The position numbers and the translations under genes are program-made. From an archaeon (GTDB taxonomy: Archaea; Asgardarchaeota; Hermodarchaeia; Hermodarchaeales; Hermodarchaeaceae), in assembly GCA_016550395.1 (NCBI GenBank), contig JABXGY010000429.1, positions 1-7,312 of the forward strand: a stretch of 7,312 nucleotides of DNA. Reading direction: 5' to 3'. This document shows positions 1 through 5,630 of the stretch, piece by piece. The notes below the pieces were generated by a model. That model had not been told where the DNA came from, searched no databases, and saw only the letters and a list, made by a program, of their open reading frames with translations. Position 1 is the stretch's first letter, and every line of letters begins with the position of its first letter.

Positions 1-50
1 AGTTTAATGCCCTGGTCATACCGCCACGGCGCTGACTCCAGCAACTTCAT
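1..50 (-). CDS. SAM-dependent methyltransferase, N-terminal fragment (runs off window)
   Basis: Only the first 16 codons are in the window. From the ATG at 50-48 the minus strand reads MKLLESAPWRYDQGIK and stays open to the window edge. From memory, this opening (MxxLES.P.RYDxGI) resembles the N-terminus of a class I SAM-dependent methyltransferase family common in archaea, whose SAM-binding motif I would lie further on and cannot be seen. A GTG two codons upstream is an alternative start. The frame opens at a TAG overlapping an AGGAGG at 78-83, which lies about 26 bases before the ATG and is too far to be its normal ribosome binding site. The gene follows the glycosylase gene in the same direction, with repeat copy 1 between them. 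The family call rests on a short stretch and on recall. Confidence 0.5.
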   Translation of the reverse strand, partial: MKLLESAPWRYDQGIK

Positions 51-130
51 GAGCACAGCAGTTGACGCAACTAACGCCTCCTAGTCATTCACTCCAACAT
101 TAGGCTTACAAATAGAAAAAATCTAGCACA

Positions 131-182
131 TAAAAGAAAGTGGGCGTCCACCATAACCAATCGTACAACACCAGGTGTTTCC
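131..182 (-). repeat. Dispersed two-hairpin element, copy 1 (candidate terminator)
   Basis: This is one of three same-orientation copies of a roughly 50-base element. Read on the minus strand it begins GGAAACACC, has a dyad AACACC-t-GGTGTT (167-179), then a second small hairpin GTGG-ACGC-CCAC (140-151), and ends in a T-rich tract CTTTCTTTTA. It lies about 60 bases after the glycosylase stop and before the methyltransferase start, which fits a 3' end signal for the glycosylase transcript. It aligns with copy 2 over its whole length with one small indel, sharing the 13-base core ATCGTACAACACC (plus strand). It could instead be a REP-like dispersed repeat or a small RNA. Confidence 0.6.
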
Positions 183-242
183 AGTACATACACCCAAACA
201 TTACCGCAAATGGGTCCCCAGAAAAGAAGAACGCGGTTTTCA

Positions 243-1211
243 TTAAAGGCGTATCAATTTTTCCAGCCATTCAACGGGGGTCTGTTTTCTCTTCCAAAAC
301 AGATCTTCCCAAATATAATGAACGGCCAGCATTCGATATTCGCCAAATCGGTCTCGGAAAAAGTCTAACAGCCTATCCGTTGAAACTGGTGCATCGACTG
401 GCGTGTCAAAAAAGAGCTTGGAATAGATTTTCTGCTCCCAGGGGGAAATATAATCTAATTCATCTAAATGATGAAACACATCGGAGAGAATATACCCGAC
501 TGAGGCAGGACCAATGCCGTAGAGGTCAAGTAACTGGGTCCGTTGCATATCTTTTGATGCCTGCCTTATTATCATCTCATCAATACGATCTTCCACGAAA
601 GCGTCCGTCACTCGTTTAATGGACTTAGCTCGGTACCCCACTTTTAACTCGCGTAATTCCTGTTCCGACACCTGCGCAATCTCCTCCGGAGACCAGAAAC
701 AGAACAGAACCTGCCCATCATACGCAAGCCGGGTGCCATAGGTCTCAAACAGTGCTTGCATCATGTTCACCGACCGACGAACCGTCGCATTCTGCAACAC
801 TATCGCAATCATCAGGTACTCGTAAAGGGAACTATGATTTAACGGTCGCATCCCCCTCCATCGTCTCAGAAGGTGTTCAAGTAATCTATCTTGTTGAAAT
901 CGCTGATAAAATTCGGTTAAATCCAACCACCACTGATACCGATAGGCTACCTCAGCCCAAAACCCCTCAAAAAACTGCGTATCAAGTCGATCCTCTGACC
1001 AAACAGACACATCGATTTTTGGCGCATTTACAGTGCCTGCCATTTCAAACTTTAATCCCAACGGCACACCCTGCCATAGCATCGTCTGCCACCGAATACC
1101 CGGCTCCCACACATTATCCGCAGACGGAAAATGATCCGGTTTATGAAACGTCGCATCAAAATGAAACGGCAACGAAGGAACCACTACAACCCGACACCGA
1201 AATTCAAGCAT
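243..1211 (-). CDS. HhH-GPD DNA glycosylase (AlkA/OGG-like)
   Basis: Probable base-excision-repair glycosylase that removes damaged bases from DNA; the substrate cannot be told from sequence. With the ATG at 1211 the protein has 322 residues, close to the usual AlkA/OGG length. An N-terminal beta-rich domain (about 1-95) precedes the helical core. The helix IAIVLQNATVRRS (about 135-147) matches the first conserved core helix of the family. The helix-hairpin-helix is LLDLYGIGPASVGYIL (227-242). The residue matching the OGG1 catalytic lysine is alanine, so a monofunctional enzyme is likely. The position of the catalytic aspartate, three residues before the isoleucine in SPWEQKIYSKL, holds Glu259 instead. 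The reading frame extends upstream to a GTG at 1283, but that codon lies inside repeat copy 2 and is an unlikely start. A GTG at 1226 has GGGGAG seven bases before it and is a fair alternative. A TATA-like stretch on the minus strand (about 1243-1258) would suit a start near 1211-1226. Confidence 0.85.
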   Translation of the reverse strand: MLEFRCRVVVVPSLPFHFDATFHKPDHFPSADNVWEPGIRWQTMLWQGVPLGLKFEMAGTVNAPKIDVSVWSEDRLDTQFFEGFWAEVAYRYQWWLDLTEFYQRFQQDRLLEHLLRRWRGMRPLNHSSLYEYLMIAIVLQNATVRRSVNMMQALFETYGTRLAYDGQVLFCFWSPEEIAQVSEQELRELKVGYRAKSIKRVTDAFVEDRIDEMIIRQASKDMQRTQLLDLYGIGPASVGYILSDVFHHLDELDYISPWEQKIYSKLFFDTPVDAPVSTDRLLDFFRDRFGEYRMLAVHYIWEDLFWKRKQTPVEWLEKLIRL

Positions 1212-1261
1212 CGCTACTTCAGTCACAAAGAGACTCCCCTGCTCATATGCATTTGAAAAGA

Positions 1262-1313
1262 CAAAAAGAACGTGGTCGTCCACCCCACCCGATCGTACAA
1301 CACCCGTGTTTCC
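1262..1313 (-). repeat. Dispersed two-hairpin element, copy 2 (candidate terminator)
   Basis: Same element and orientation as copy 1. On the minus strand the dyad AACAC-gg-GTGTT (1299-1310) is followed by the hairpin GTGG-ACGA-CCAC (1272-1283) and a T-rich tail GTTCTTTTTG. It begins about 60 bases after the stop of the HENDxEG protein gene, the same spacing as copy 1 has to the glycosylase stop. It lies directly upstream of the glycosylase start and overlaps the longest open frame of that gene, which argues that the codons upstream of 1226 are not translated. The hairpin loop differs from copy 1 while the stem is kept. Confidence 0.6.
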
Positions 1314-1374
1314 GGCAATAAATCCTCTCTCTTTGCCCCCTCCACTCCAATGTGCCTTATTGAACTATTAATGG

Positions 1375-2526
1375 TCATAAATACGGATTATATGTGTAAA
1401 CAATATCCGCTATCTCTGGCCATCCCGGGACATCAAAGTGAATAGCTATTAGGTGCGCTGGATCACAAAGAATTTCACCTTTGATTGAGACTATAAGTAA
1501 ACCGCAAGTAAACAATAGAAAATCATCTGCGTCATCCCAGCCCCAAGGCGGATTCGCGGCATTCGGTTTTCCATCATCGCCACTAAAGGCGTCATCACTA
1601 CTGAATGGGCATCCCTCACCAATGTCAAAACGTCTATCCCACAATACATCGATGTTAATCAAAGCATAACCTGCTTCGTAGATGTTCGGATGAGCTCCTT
1701 GTTGCCGTGGTTCCTCAGCTACATTTGATGGATAATAGACAATGCCCATGTCGAGAGGGAAATTTTCACCATTCCAGTTTTCATCAAATCTTTCAGCATC
1801 GAAAATCGGGTATGTATATGCATCTTTTCCTTCCCCAAATACCCCATGTCCCCTAGATTCGACAAACACCTTTAGATGCTCATGGGCATTGAAGAGATTC
1901 GCTAGTGGATATGGATCAATAGATGTCCACTCTACGTCACCATCAATATCTTCAGAGTAAAAGATATTCGGTCCAGACCACTCTTCGACACTATTTGACG
2001 GGGCCTTTTGCTCATCTATGTACTGCCAAAACGCTGTATGAGCCTCAGTTACCATGCACAGGAATTCCCCCCATTGCACTCCAGCAGTCTTGTTAATTAC
2101 CACCAATACTCCTTCCATATCATTCTCATGCCAATGGATTGAAGGTAAATTCCAATCTAAGGGGTGATAATCATAATACCCAATGAACCACTGAGTAGCC
2201 GTCTCAACGACGGAATAATAGATGTATGCTGGTAAGGGATAACTCTCAATATTATCTGCATTGTTATTCCCCACCCAATCTCCATCATAATCAAAGTTCG
2301 TGATATAATCAAAAATTAACCCAAATTCCCCATTAATTTCCGGATATGTATCTTGATACCATACAGGAGCCCAATAATAGGCTAACTCTCGGTGATTCTG
2401 CTCAAGAGCTTGATCCTGTACAACTCGGATGACCATCGGTCCCCCTATTATGCCCGCGATGGACAGAACTGCTATGATAATTACTCCAAGAATTTTTTTC
2501 CAATGTCGTTGGCAATCAGTTGACAA
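1375..2526 (-). CDS. Membrane-anchored extracellular protein with HENDxEG motif (NPP1/Vps62-like)
   Basis: A 383-residue protein starting at TTG. The start is supported by GGAGGG nine bases upstream. A short charged N-terminus is followed by one hydrophobic helix (about 12-34, ILGVIIIAVLSIAGIIGG) that can act as signal anchor. The remaining 350 residues would lie outside the cell and are rich in Trp, Tyr and Asp. The motif HENDMEG (133-139) and a later ESRGHGVF (223-230) resemble the H-x-x-D-x-E-G and G-H-G elements of the NPP1 (necrosis-inducing) and Vps62/DUF946 families. Related uncharacterised bacterial proteins share the AYYWAP.. and HENDxEGVL segments; this is from memory. His133, Asp136, Glu138 and His227 are candidate metal ligands. 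Acidic stretches such as FDYDGDW (78-84) and EDIDGDVEW could bind calcium. The gene starts 54 bases after the EEP-membrane gene stop and is probably co-transcribed with it. The function is unknown, and the family link is by motif only. Confidence 0.7.
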   Translation of the reverse strand: MSTDCQRHWKKILGVIIIAVLSIAGIIGGPMVIRVVQDQALEQNHRELAYYWAPVWYQDTYPEINGEFGLIFDYITNFDYDGDWVGNNNADNIESYPLPAYIYYSVVETATQWFIGYYDYHPLDWNLPSIHWHENDMEGVLVVINKTAGVQWGEFLCMVTEAHTAFWQYIDEQKAPSNSVEEWSGPNIFYSEDIDGDVEWTSIDPYPLANLFNAHEHLKVFVESRGHGVFGEGKDAYTYPIFDAERFDENWNGENFPLDMGIVYYPSNVAEEPRQQGAHPNIYEAGYALINIDVLWDRRFDIGEGCPFSSDDAFSGDDGKPNAANPPWGWDDADDFLLFTCGLLIVSIKGEILCDPAHLIAIHFDVPGWPEIADIVYTYNPYL

Positions 2527-2580
2527 TTGATTTTTCCCTCCAAGACTTCCGATGATTTACATTTTCCTTTCCCTGTTCTA

Positions 2581-4920
2581 TCATGGTTGTTTCAGGCTTT
2601 TATCAACTAATTTTAGACGCTCTCCGCTCCGCTCGATAATAATTAGATAGAACATGATTATTGCCCAGGCAAACATAATAACCTGGCCAATATTGTGATA
2701 CTGGAGAGCAAGAACTTCGTTTGAAGATATGAGATTGAAACCTAATAGAAATGCTACGGTCCCCAAAAAGAGAAAAATAAAACTTACGACTGTTATTGCT
2801 CCGAACCACTTTCCGCTTTTCTTCATTCTCGCGGCAAACGCTGATAAACTTACAAGTCTCCGGTCGGGGACTTTCTTAAGCGAATATTGCGGATCACGAC
2901 TGACCCATTTCATTAGGGCAAGGAGAAAGCCAAAGCAAACATATACTAAGATAATTCCAGCAAAATAGTAGAGTCCATGGGGCAATTCGATTTCTCCTCC
3001 CCCTAATACAGCAAGTATTGCCCATTTGATCGCGATGTTATTTGCCCTGGCAAAAAAGCCCTCAAACAAGAAGATCCAGAGTCCGAATACAATGAATACA
3101 TAAATTACGAAGATGATCAAATAGAAGAGCCAATCACTGTTAATATACACTATCTGGAAGAACCCGCGCCATTCCGCTTTCTTCGGAGGATGGGCCACCT
3201 TCGATACATGTCGTAAACGCTTTGCATCGATTTCTTTACGTGTAAGGAAACCGTACACAAATACGCCTAATATGCCTACAGTAATTATTACAAAGATAAT
3301 TCCCCATCGAACCAAGCTCGGGGAGGACAGACCAAGAAACGCATAAAGTTGTGGATCCGTAAGAGTTCGGCGCCAGATTTCCAACTCTAACACGTAAGCC
3401 TGATGAATAAACACCCAAATGCCTGCCCACGCAAACAGGATAAGGAAACACGTTATAACAAAGTACGAATCACTCCACTTAAAAAACCACATAAAATATT
3501 CCTTTGGATCGCGTGGAACGCGGGGACGCGCTAAGAGCTCTCGCATAATATAGGTCGCAGCCATAAACAAAAAGATGAGACCCAACGTCGCTAAAATTAT
3601 GCCTAAATCGTGAACCAATGACGCATTAGCGTACAGAACGCTAGGCTGGATTCCTTCAGGAACTGTGCCAACCCATGTTTCCGCTAAGTATGCTTTAAAA
3701 TCAGCTTCACTTAGAAAAATCACCTTCAAAAGAATAAGGGCATTATAAGACCACAGCGCAAAGAGCACAGCAATAAGTAACAACGGTAATCCCAGGATTG
3801 CTAACACTTTCCCGAAAAATCGCCAATAATCTCGTTTGATCTCCTTCTTGGCGCCTGTTGGTCGGGAATCAAGTTCCTGTCGATTTTTTATTGATGTCAT
3901 TCTTCTTTCTCTCCAATTACTTTCTTCTCCGAGTAGAATTTCTTTCGATAAGGAAAGTGTTATCCAAGCTGGGTCATGATCACTTCCATCCCCACCATGC
4001 CGTTTTCGACGGTCAATCCATGCTTCTTTCTGGCGGCTTTTTAATTTGGAACTAATCCATATTTGATCGTATAATTCATAGTCAGCTGGTTGACCGCGTT
4101 TCTTATACCGATGGGTCCACGCGGTAGATGTCGGTGGTGGTGTATCCTTTCTTGCTGGCCGGGTTTCCTGTGGGTTCAACAGGGCGTTTGATAGATTTAG
4201 TCCTGGATCTCGGGTAAAGGGCTGCAAACACGGAGAGTGGGGAGAATTATTCATATCTCCTAAAATTATATAGCGACTATCCGGGCGGGTTTCGGCTTTC
4301 ACGATCTTTGCCACAATCTCTGCTTGCTGCGTACGACGGGTATCGTTTTTCTGTTTGGCTGTAACTGGATCGTCTCTAAAATCCACATAATTGCTTTTCA
4401 AATGGTTGTTAAACAGGGTAAACAAAGTCTTTGAACGGGAACGATTAAGAATCTCTACTTGAAGCAGATCCCGTCCAAAAACAAGCTTTTTCGGGTTATT
4501 AGGGTGCACCGCATAACGCCACGACGTCACCCCACCAATAGGAAACTTCGAGAGCACACCCACATCAATCAGACGTGTATCATTCCCTTCAATTAACACA
4601 ACATGTTCATACATTCTATCTAAGTTGTACCGATTGAACATCCGCAACGTGTCAAGATCCTCAGCCTCTTGAATAGCTAACACATCAACATCTATTCTCT
4701 TAATACGCTCGGCTATCCAATCAATTTCTTTCGATTTTTTAGCCTTCACCAGTTTTCCCTTATACGTCCGAACGCGCCACGTATCCGTTTCAAGAAACGA
4801 ATAGGCGACATCACTATCCAGACTCGTCTCTAAATTACGAACCGCCTTAATCTCACCTTGAAAATTAAACCGAGAGAACAGATTGTTCAAATTAAACGTA
4901 CCAACACTTACATCCACCAT
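2581..4920 (-). CDS. EEP-family nuclease/phosphatase domain fused to an eight-helix membrane region
   Basis: A 779-residue protein if started at the ATG at 4920. Residues 1-322 form an endonuclease/exonuclease/phosphatase domain: TFNLNNL (Asn10), LAIQEAED (Glu85), NNHLKS (His173), ILGDMNN (Asp222, Asn224), YDQIWIS, and the closing SDHDP (Asp314, His315). All expected catalytic and Mg2+-binding residues are present, so cleavage of a phosphodiester or phosphomonoester bond is likely; the substrate is unknown. After a charged linker come eight predicted membrane helices (about 370-390, 435-458, 486-506, 538-559, 597-621, 650-671, 706-727, 742-762). Positive loops after helices 2, 4 and 6 and at both ends place the EEP domain and the C-terminus in the cytoplasm. 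There is no signal peptide. The frame opens at an ATG at 4938, but GGAGGG at 4930-4925 points to 4920 (ATG, spacing 4) or 4917 (GTG, spacing 7). An internal ATG with its own ribosome binding site sits at the domain junction. The gene leads a probable two-gene operon with the HENDxEG protein. Confidence 0.85.
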   Translation of the reverse strand: MVDVSVGTFNLNNLFSRFNFQGEIKAVRNLETSLDSDVAYSFLETDTWRVRTYKGKLVKAKKSKEIDWIAERIKRIDVDVLAIQEAEDLDTLRMFNRYNLDRMYEHVVLIEGNDTRLIDVGVLSKFPIGGVTSWRYAVHPNNPKKLVFGRDLLQVEILNRSRSKTLFTLFNNHLKSNYVDFRDDPVTAKQKNDTRRTQQAEIVAKIVKAETRPDSRYIILGDMNNSPHSPCLQPFTRDPGLNLSNALLNPQETRPARKDTPPPTSTAWTHRYKKRGQPADYELYDQIWISSKLKSRQKEAWIDRRKRHGGDGSDHDPAWITLSLSKEILLGEESNWRERRMTSIKNRQELDSRPTGAKKEIKRDYWRFFGKVLAILGLPLLLIAVLFALWSYNALILLKVIFLSEADFKAYLAETWVGTVPEGIQPSVLYANASLVHDLGIILATLGLIFLFMAATYIMRELLARPRVPRDPKEYFMWFFKWSDSYFVITCFLILFAWAGIWVFIHQAYVLELEIWRRTLTDPQLYAFLGLSSPSLVRWGIIFVIITVGILGVFVYGFLTRKEIDAKRLRHVSKVAHPPKKAEWRGFFQIVYINSDWLFYLIIFVIYVFIVFGLWIFLFEGFFARANNIAIKWAILAVLGGGEIELPHGLYYFAGIILVYVCFGFLLALMKWVSRDPQYSLKKVPDRRLVSLSAFAARMKKSGKWFGAITVVSFIFLFLGTVAFLLGFNLISSNEVLALQYHNIGQVIMFAWAIIMFYLIIIERSGERLKLVDKSLKQP
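3898..3914 (-). promoter_or_regulatory. Internal ribosome binding site and in-frame ATG at the EEP/membrane junction
   Basis: On the minus strand GGAGAG (3914-3909) is followed after eight bases by an ATG (3900-3898) in the frame of the fusion protein, at Met341. Translation from here would give a 439-residue protein holding only the eight membrane helices. The spacing is close to ideal, but GGAGAG is a one-mismatch match to GGAGGU-type sites and could be chance in purine-rich coding sequence. The placement, after the last EEP strand and before the first helix, is what makes it notable. Confidence 0.35.
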
Positions 4921-4934
4921 TCCGCCCTCCAACA

Positions 4935-4979
4935 TCATCTACAACAATACTTCAATGAGAATACCATCCAGGTAACCAT
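4935..4979 (-). CDS. Possible 14-residue upstream ORF / leader peptide
   Basis: A strong AAGGAGGG (4987-4980) lies ahead of a short frame reading MVTWMVFSLKYCCR, with starts at 4979 (ATG directly after the SD) or 4967 (ATG, spacing 12). Its TGA (4937-4935) overlaps the first ATG of the EEP frame (4938-4936) in an ATGA arrangement typical of translational coupling. An in-frame TAG at 4941-4939 stops the EEP frame from beginning further upstream, so this SD cannot serve the EEP gene directly. Neither spacing is ideal, and a frame this short could be chance. Confidence 0.3.
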   Translation of the reverse strand: MVTWMVFSLKYCCR

Positions 4980-5011
4980 CCCTCCTTAGAAACAGCCATA
5001 ATTATCTCAAA

Positions 5012-5046
5012 ATCCTAAATAAATGATACCATATATCATATAACCT
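5012..5046 (-). promoter_or_regulatory. Candidate promoter of the leftward EEP operon
   Basis: Two TATA-like boxes are seen on the minus strand: TTATATGATATATGG (5043-5029) and TTTATTTA (5023-5016). At the usual 25-base archaeal spacing they would start transcripts near 5005 and 4992. The second start would lie just ahead of the AAGGAGGG at 4987-4980. An inverted repeat TGATA-ccata-TATCA (5024-5038) overlaps both boxes and could bind a regulator. No transcript evidence is available. Confidence 0.45.
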
Positions 5047-5089
5047 GGTTAACGCCGAAATACAAAAGCTCAGTTTTCTAGAATATGAG

Positions 5090-5135
5090 AAAGAAAAATG
5101 GGCATTCACCCAGCTGGTGCAACACCAATGTTTCC
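5090..5135 (-). repeat. Dispersed two-hairpin element, copy 3 (diverged)
   Basis: This is the third and most diverged copy, in the same orientation. On the minus strand GGAAACATTGGTGTTG (dyad at 5121-5132 with one mismatch) is followed by the hairpin TGGG-TGAATG-CCCA (5099-5112) and a long T-rich tail TTTTTCTTTC. The middle is about four bases shorter than in copies 1 and 2. The stem bases differ from the other copies but still pair, which suggests the structure is kept. Unlike the others it has no recognisable minus-strand gene ending upstream of it, so its role as a terminator is less clear here. Confidence 0.5.
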
Positions 5136-5141
5136 ACTTGA

Positions 5142-5321
5142 TACGCCCGTTTTAAGCATAAGAAATTATGGCAAGCTAATGATGTGAAAGAGTTTGTCTT
5201 ACCTCAAATAAGAAGAGGCACAATTTTGCTATGGCTCTTAGAATGATTTGAAGAGTTTATATCATATAAGCAGTTTCAAATAGTTCCTTTTTTTTCAAAG
5301 AATTTTGATTTAATAATATGA
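5142..5321 (+). pseudogene. Possible decayed gene fragment in the intergenic region
   Basis: Between the divergent promoters one plus-strand frame is open for 34 codons (5142-5243), meets TGA at 5244, and continues for 24 codons to TGA at 5319. The translation includes LWQANDVKEFVLPQIRRG and, after the stop, FEEFISYKQFQIVPFF, which has a protein-like composition. The first part has no ATG; its only start-like codon is a GTG at 5184. It could be a remnant of a broken gene or chance in AT-rich DNA. I recognise no family. Nothing else is evident in this stretch except an eight-base T run at 5288-5295. Confidence 0.2.
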
Positions 5322-5355
5322 TATTGCGGATTTTCCAATCAAATAGTTATCCTCA

Positions 5356-5385
5356 AAATAGATATATACTGTATTGACAAATACA
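5356..5385 (+). promoter_or_regulatory. Candidate promoter and operator of the rightward operon
   Basis: AAAATAGATATATA (5355-5368) resembles an archaeal BRE plus TATA box and would start transcription near 5390, about ten bases before the first gene. Directly behind the box is a perfect inverted repeat TGTATT-GACA-AATACA (5370-5385), which would cover roughly -20 to -5. A protein bound there would block polymerase or TFB, so repression is the likely mode. No regulator gene is recognised in the window. Confidence 0.5.
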
Positions 5386-5399
5386 TTGAACAGGAGGGT

Positions 5400-5591
5400 T
5401 TGGTTATTTCCAAAGATGAGTTTAGTGAAGAAGAAAAGGAAATCCTGAATCATCGATTGAAGCGGATGAAACAACGATTTGAATTAATTGAAGAAACTTT
5501 TGAGAGTCCAGCTTTTACAAAACAGCTTCAGCGTACATTGGATCCAGAGACGAAAGAAAAAATTGAAGAAGCGATCGAAGAGGAGGAATAG
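5400..5591 (+). CDS. Small acidic charged protein, function unknown
   Basis: A 63-residue protein of unknown family. It is almost entirely charged and helical in character, with Glu/Lys-rich ends (EFSEEEKEIL, residues 7-16; EKIEEAIEEEE, 53-63), no hydrophobic segment and no cysteine. A middle stretch RLKRMKQRFELIEETF could form a coiled coil. The start is uncertain. AGGAGGG at 5392-5398 is adjacent to the TTG at 5400 (spacing 1-2), and the next in-frame ATG is residue 23. An ATT at 5406 has better spacing but is a rare start codon. It is the first gene behind a clear TATA box and is followed 39 bases later by a membrane-associated protein, so the two are probably co-transcribed. An adaptor or regulatory partner of that protein is possible but is inference. 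Confidence 0.65.
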   Translation: MVISKDEFSEEEKEILNHRLKRMKQRFELIEETFESPAFTKQLQRTLDPETKEKIEEAIEEEE

Positions 5592-5630
5592 ATTCCCTCC
5601 CTAATGTGAAAATTAAGTATCTGGTGGTTA

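Noticed and set aside
1..84. Plus-strand open frame ending in TAG at 82-84, possible C-terminus of an upstream gene
   Set aside because: The opposite strand over the same bases reads a family-like methyltransferase N-terminus from an ATG at 50, in line with the other leftward genes.
140..619. 159-codon plus-strand open frame
   Set aside because: It is antisense to the glycosylase C-terminus and begins inside repeat copy 1, with no family resemblance.
1212..1283. N-terminal extension of the glycosylase to a GTG at 1283
   Set aside because: The GTG and nearby bases belong to repeat copy 2, where the same GGTGGAC string occurs in non-coding copy 1. The family's first strand begins near residue 25 of that extended frame.
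131..1313. Repeat copies 1 and 2 as ends of a transposon carrying the glycosylase
   Set aside because: They are direct rather than inverted, there is no transposase, no target duplication is visible, and the same element occurs alone at 5090-5135.
752..1321. 189-codon plus-strand open frame
   Set aside because: It lies antisense to the well-supported glycosylase gene and has a Pro/Thr/Gln-rich, low-complexity translation typical of a shadow frame.
5244..5246. TGA as a selenocysteine codon joining the two intergenic frames
   Set aside because: There is no cysteine-family context, no plausible start codon and no recognisable selenoprotein; a pseudogene or chance is simpler.
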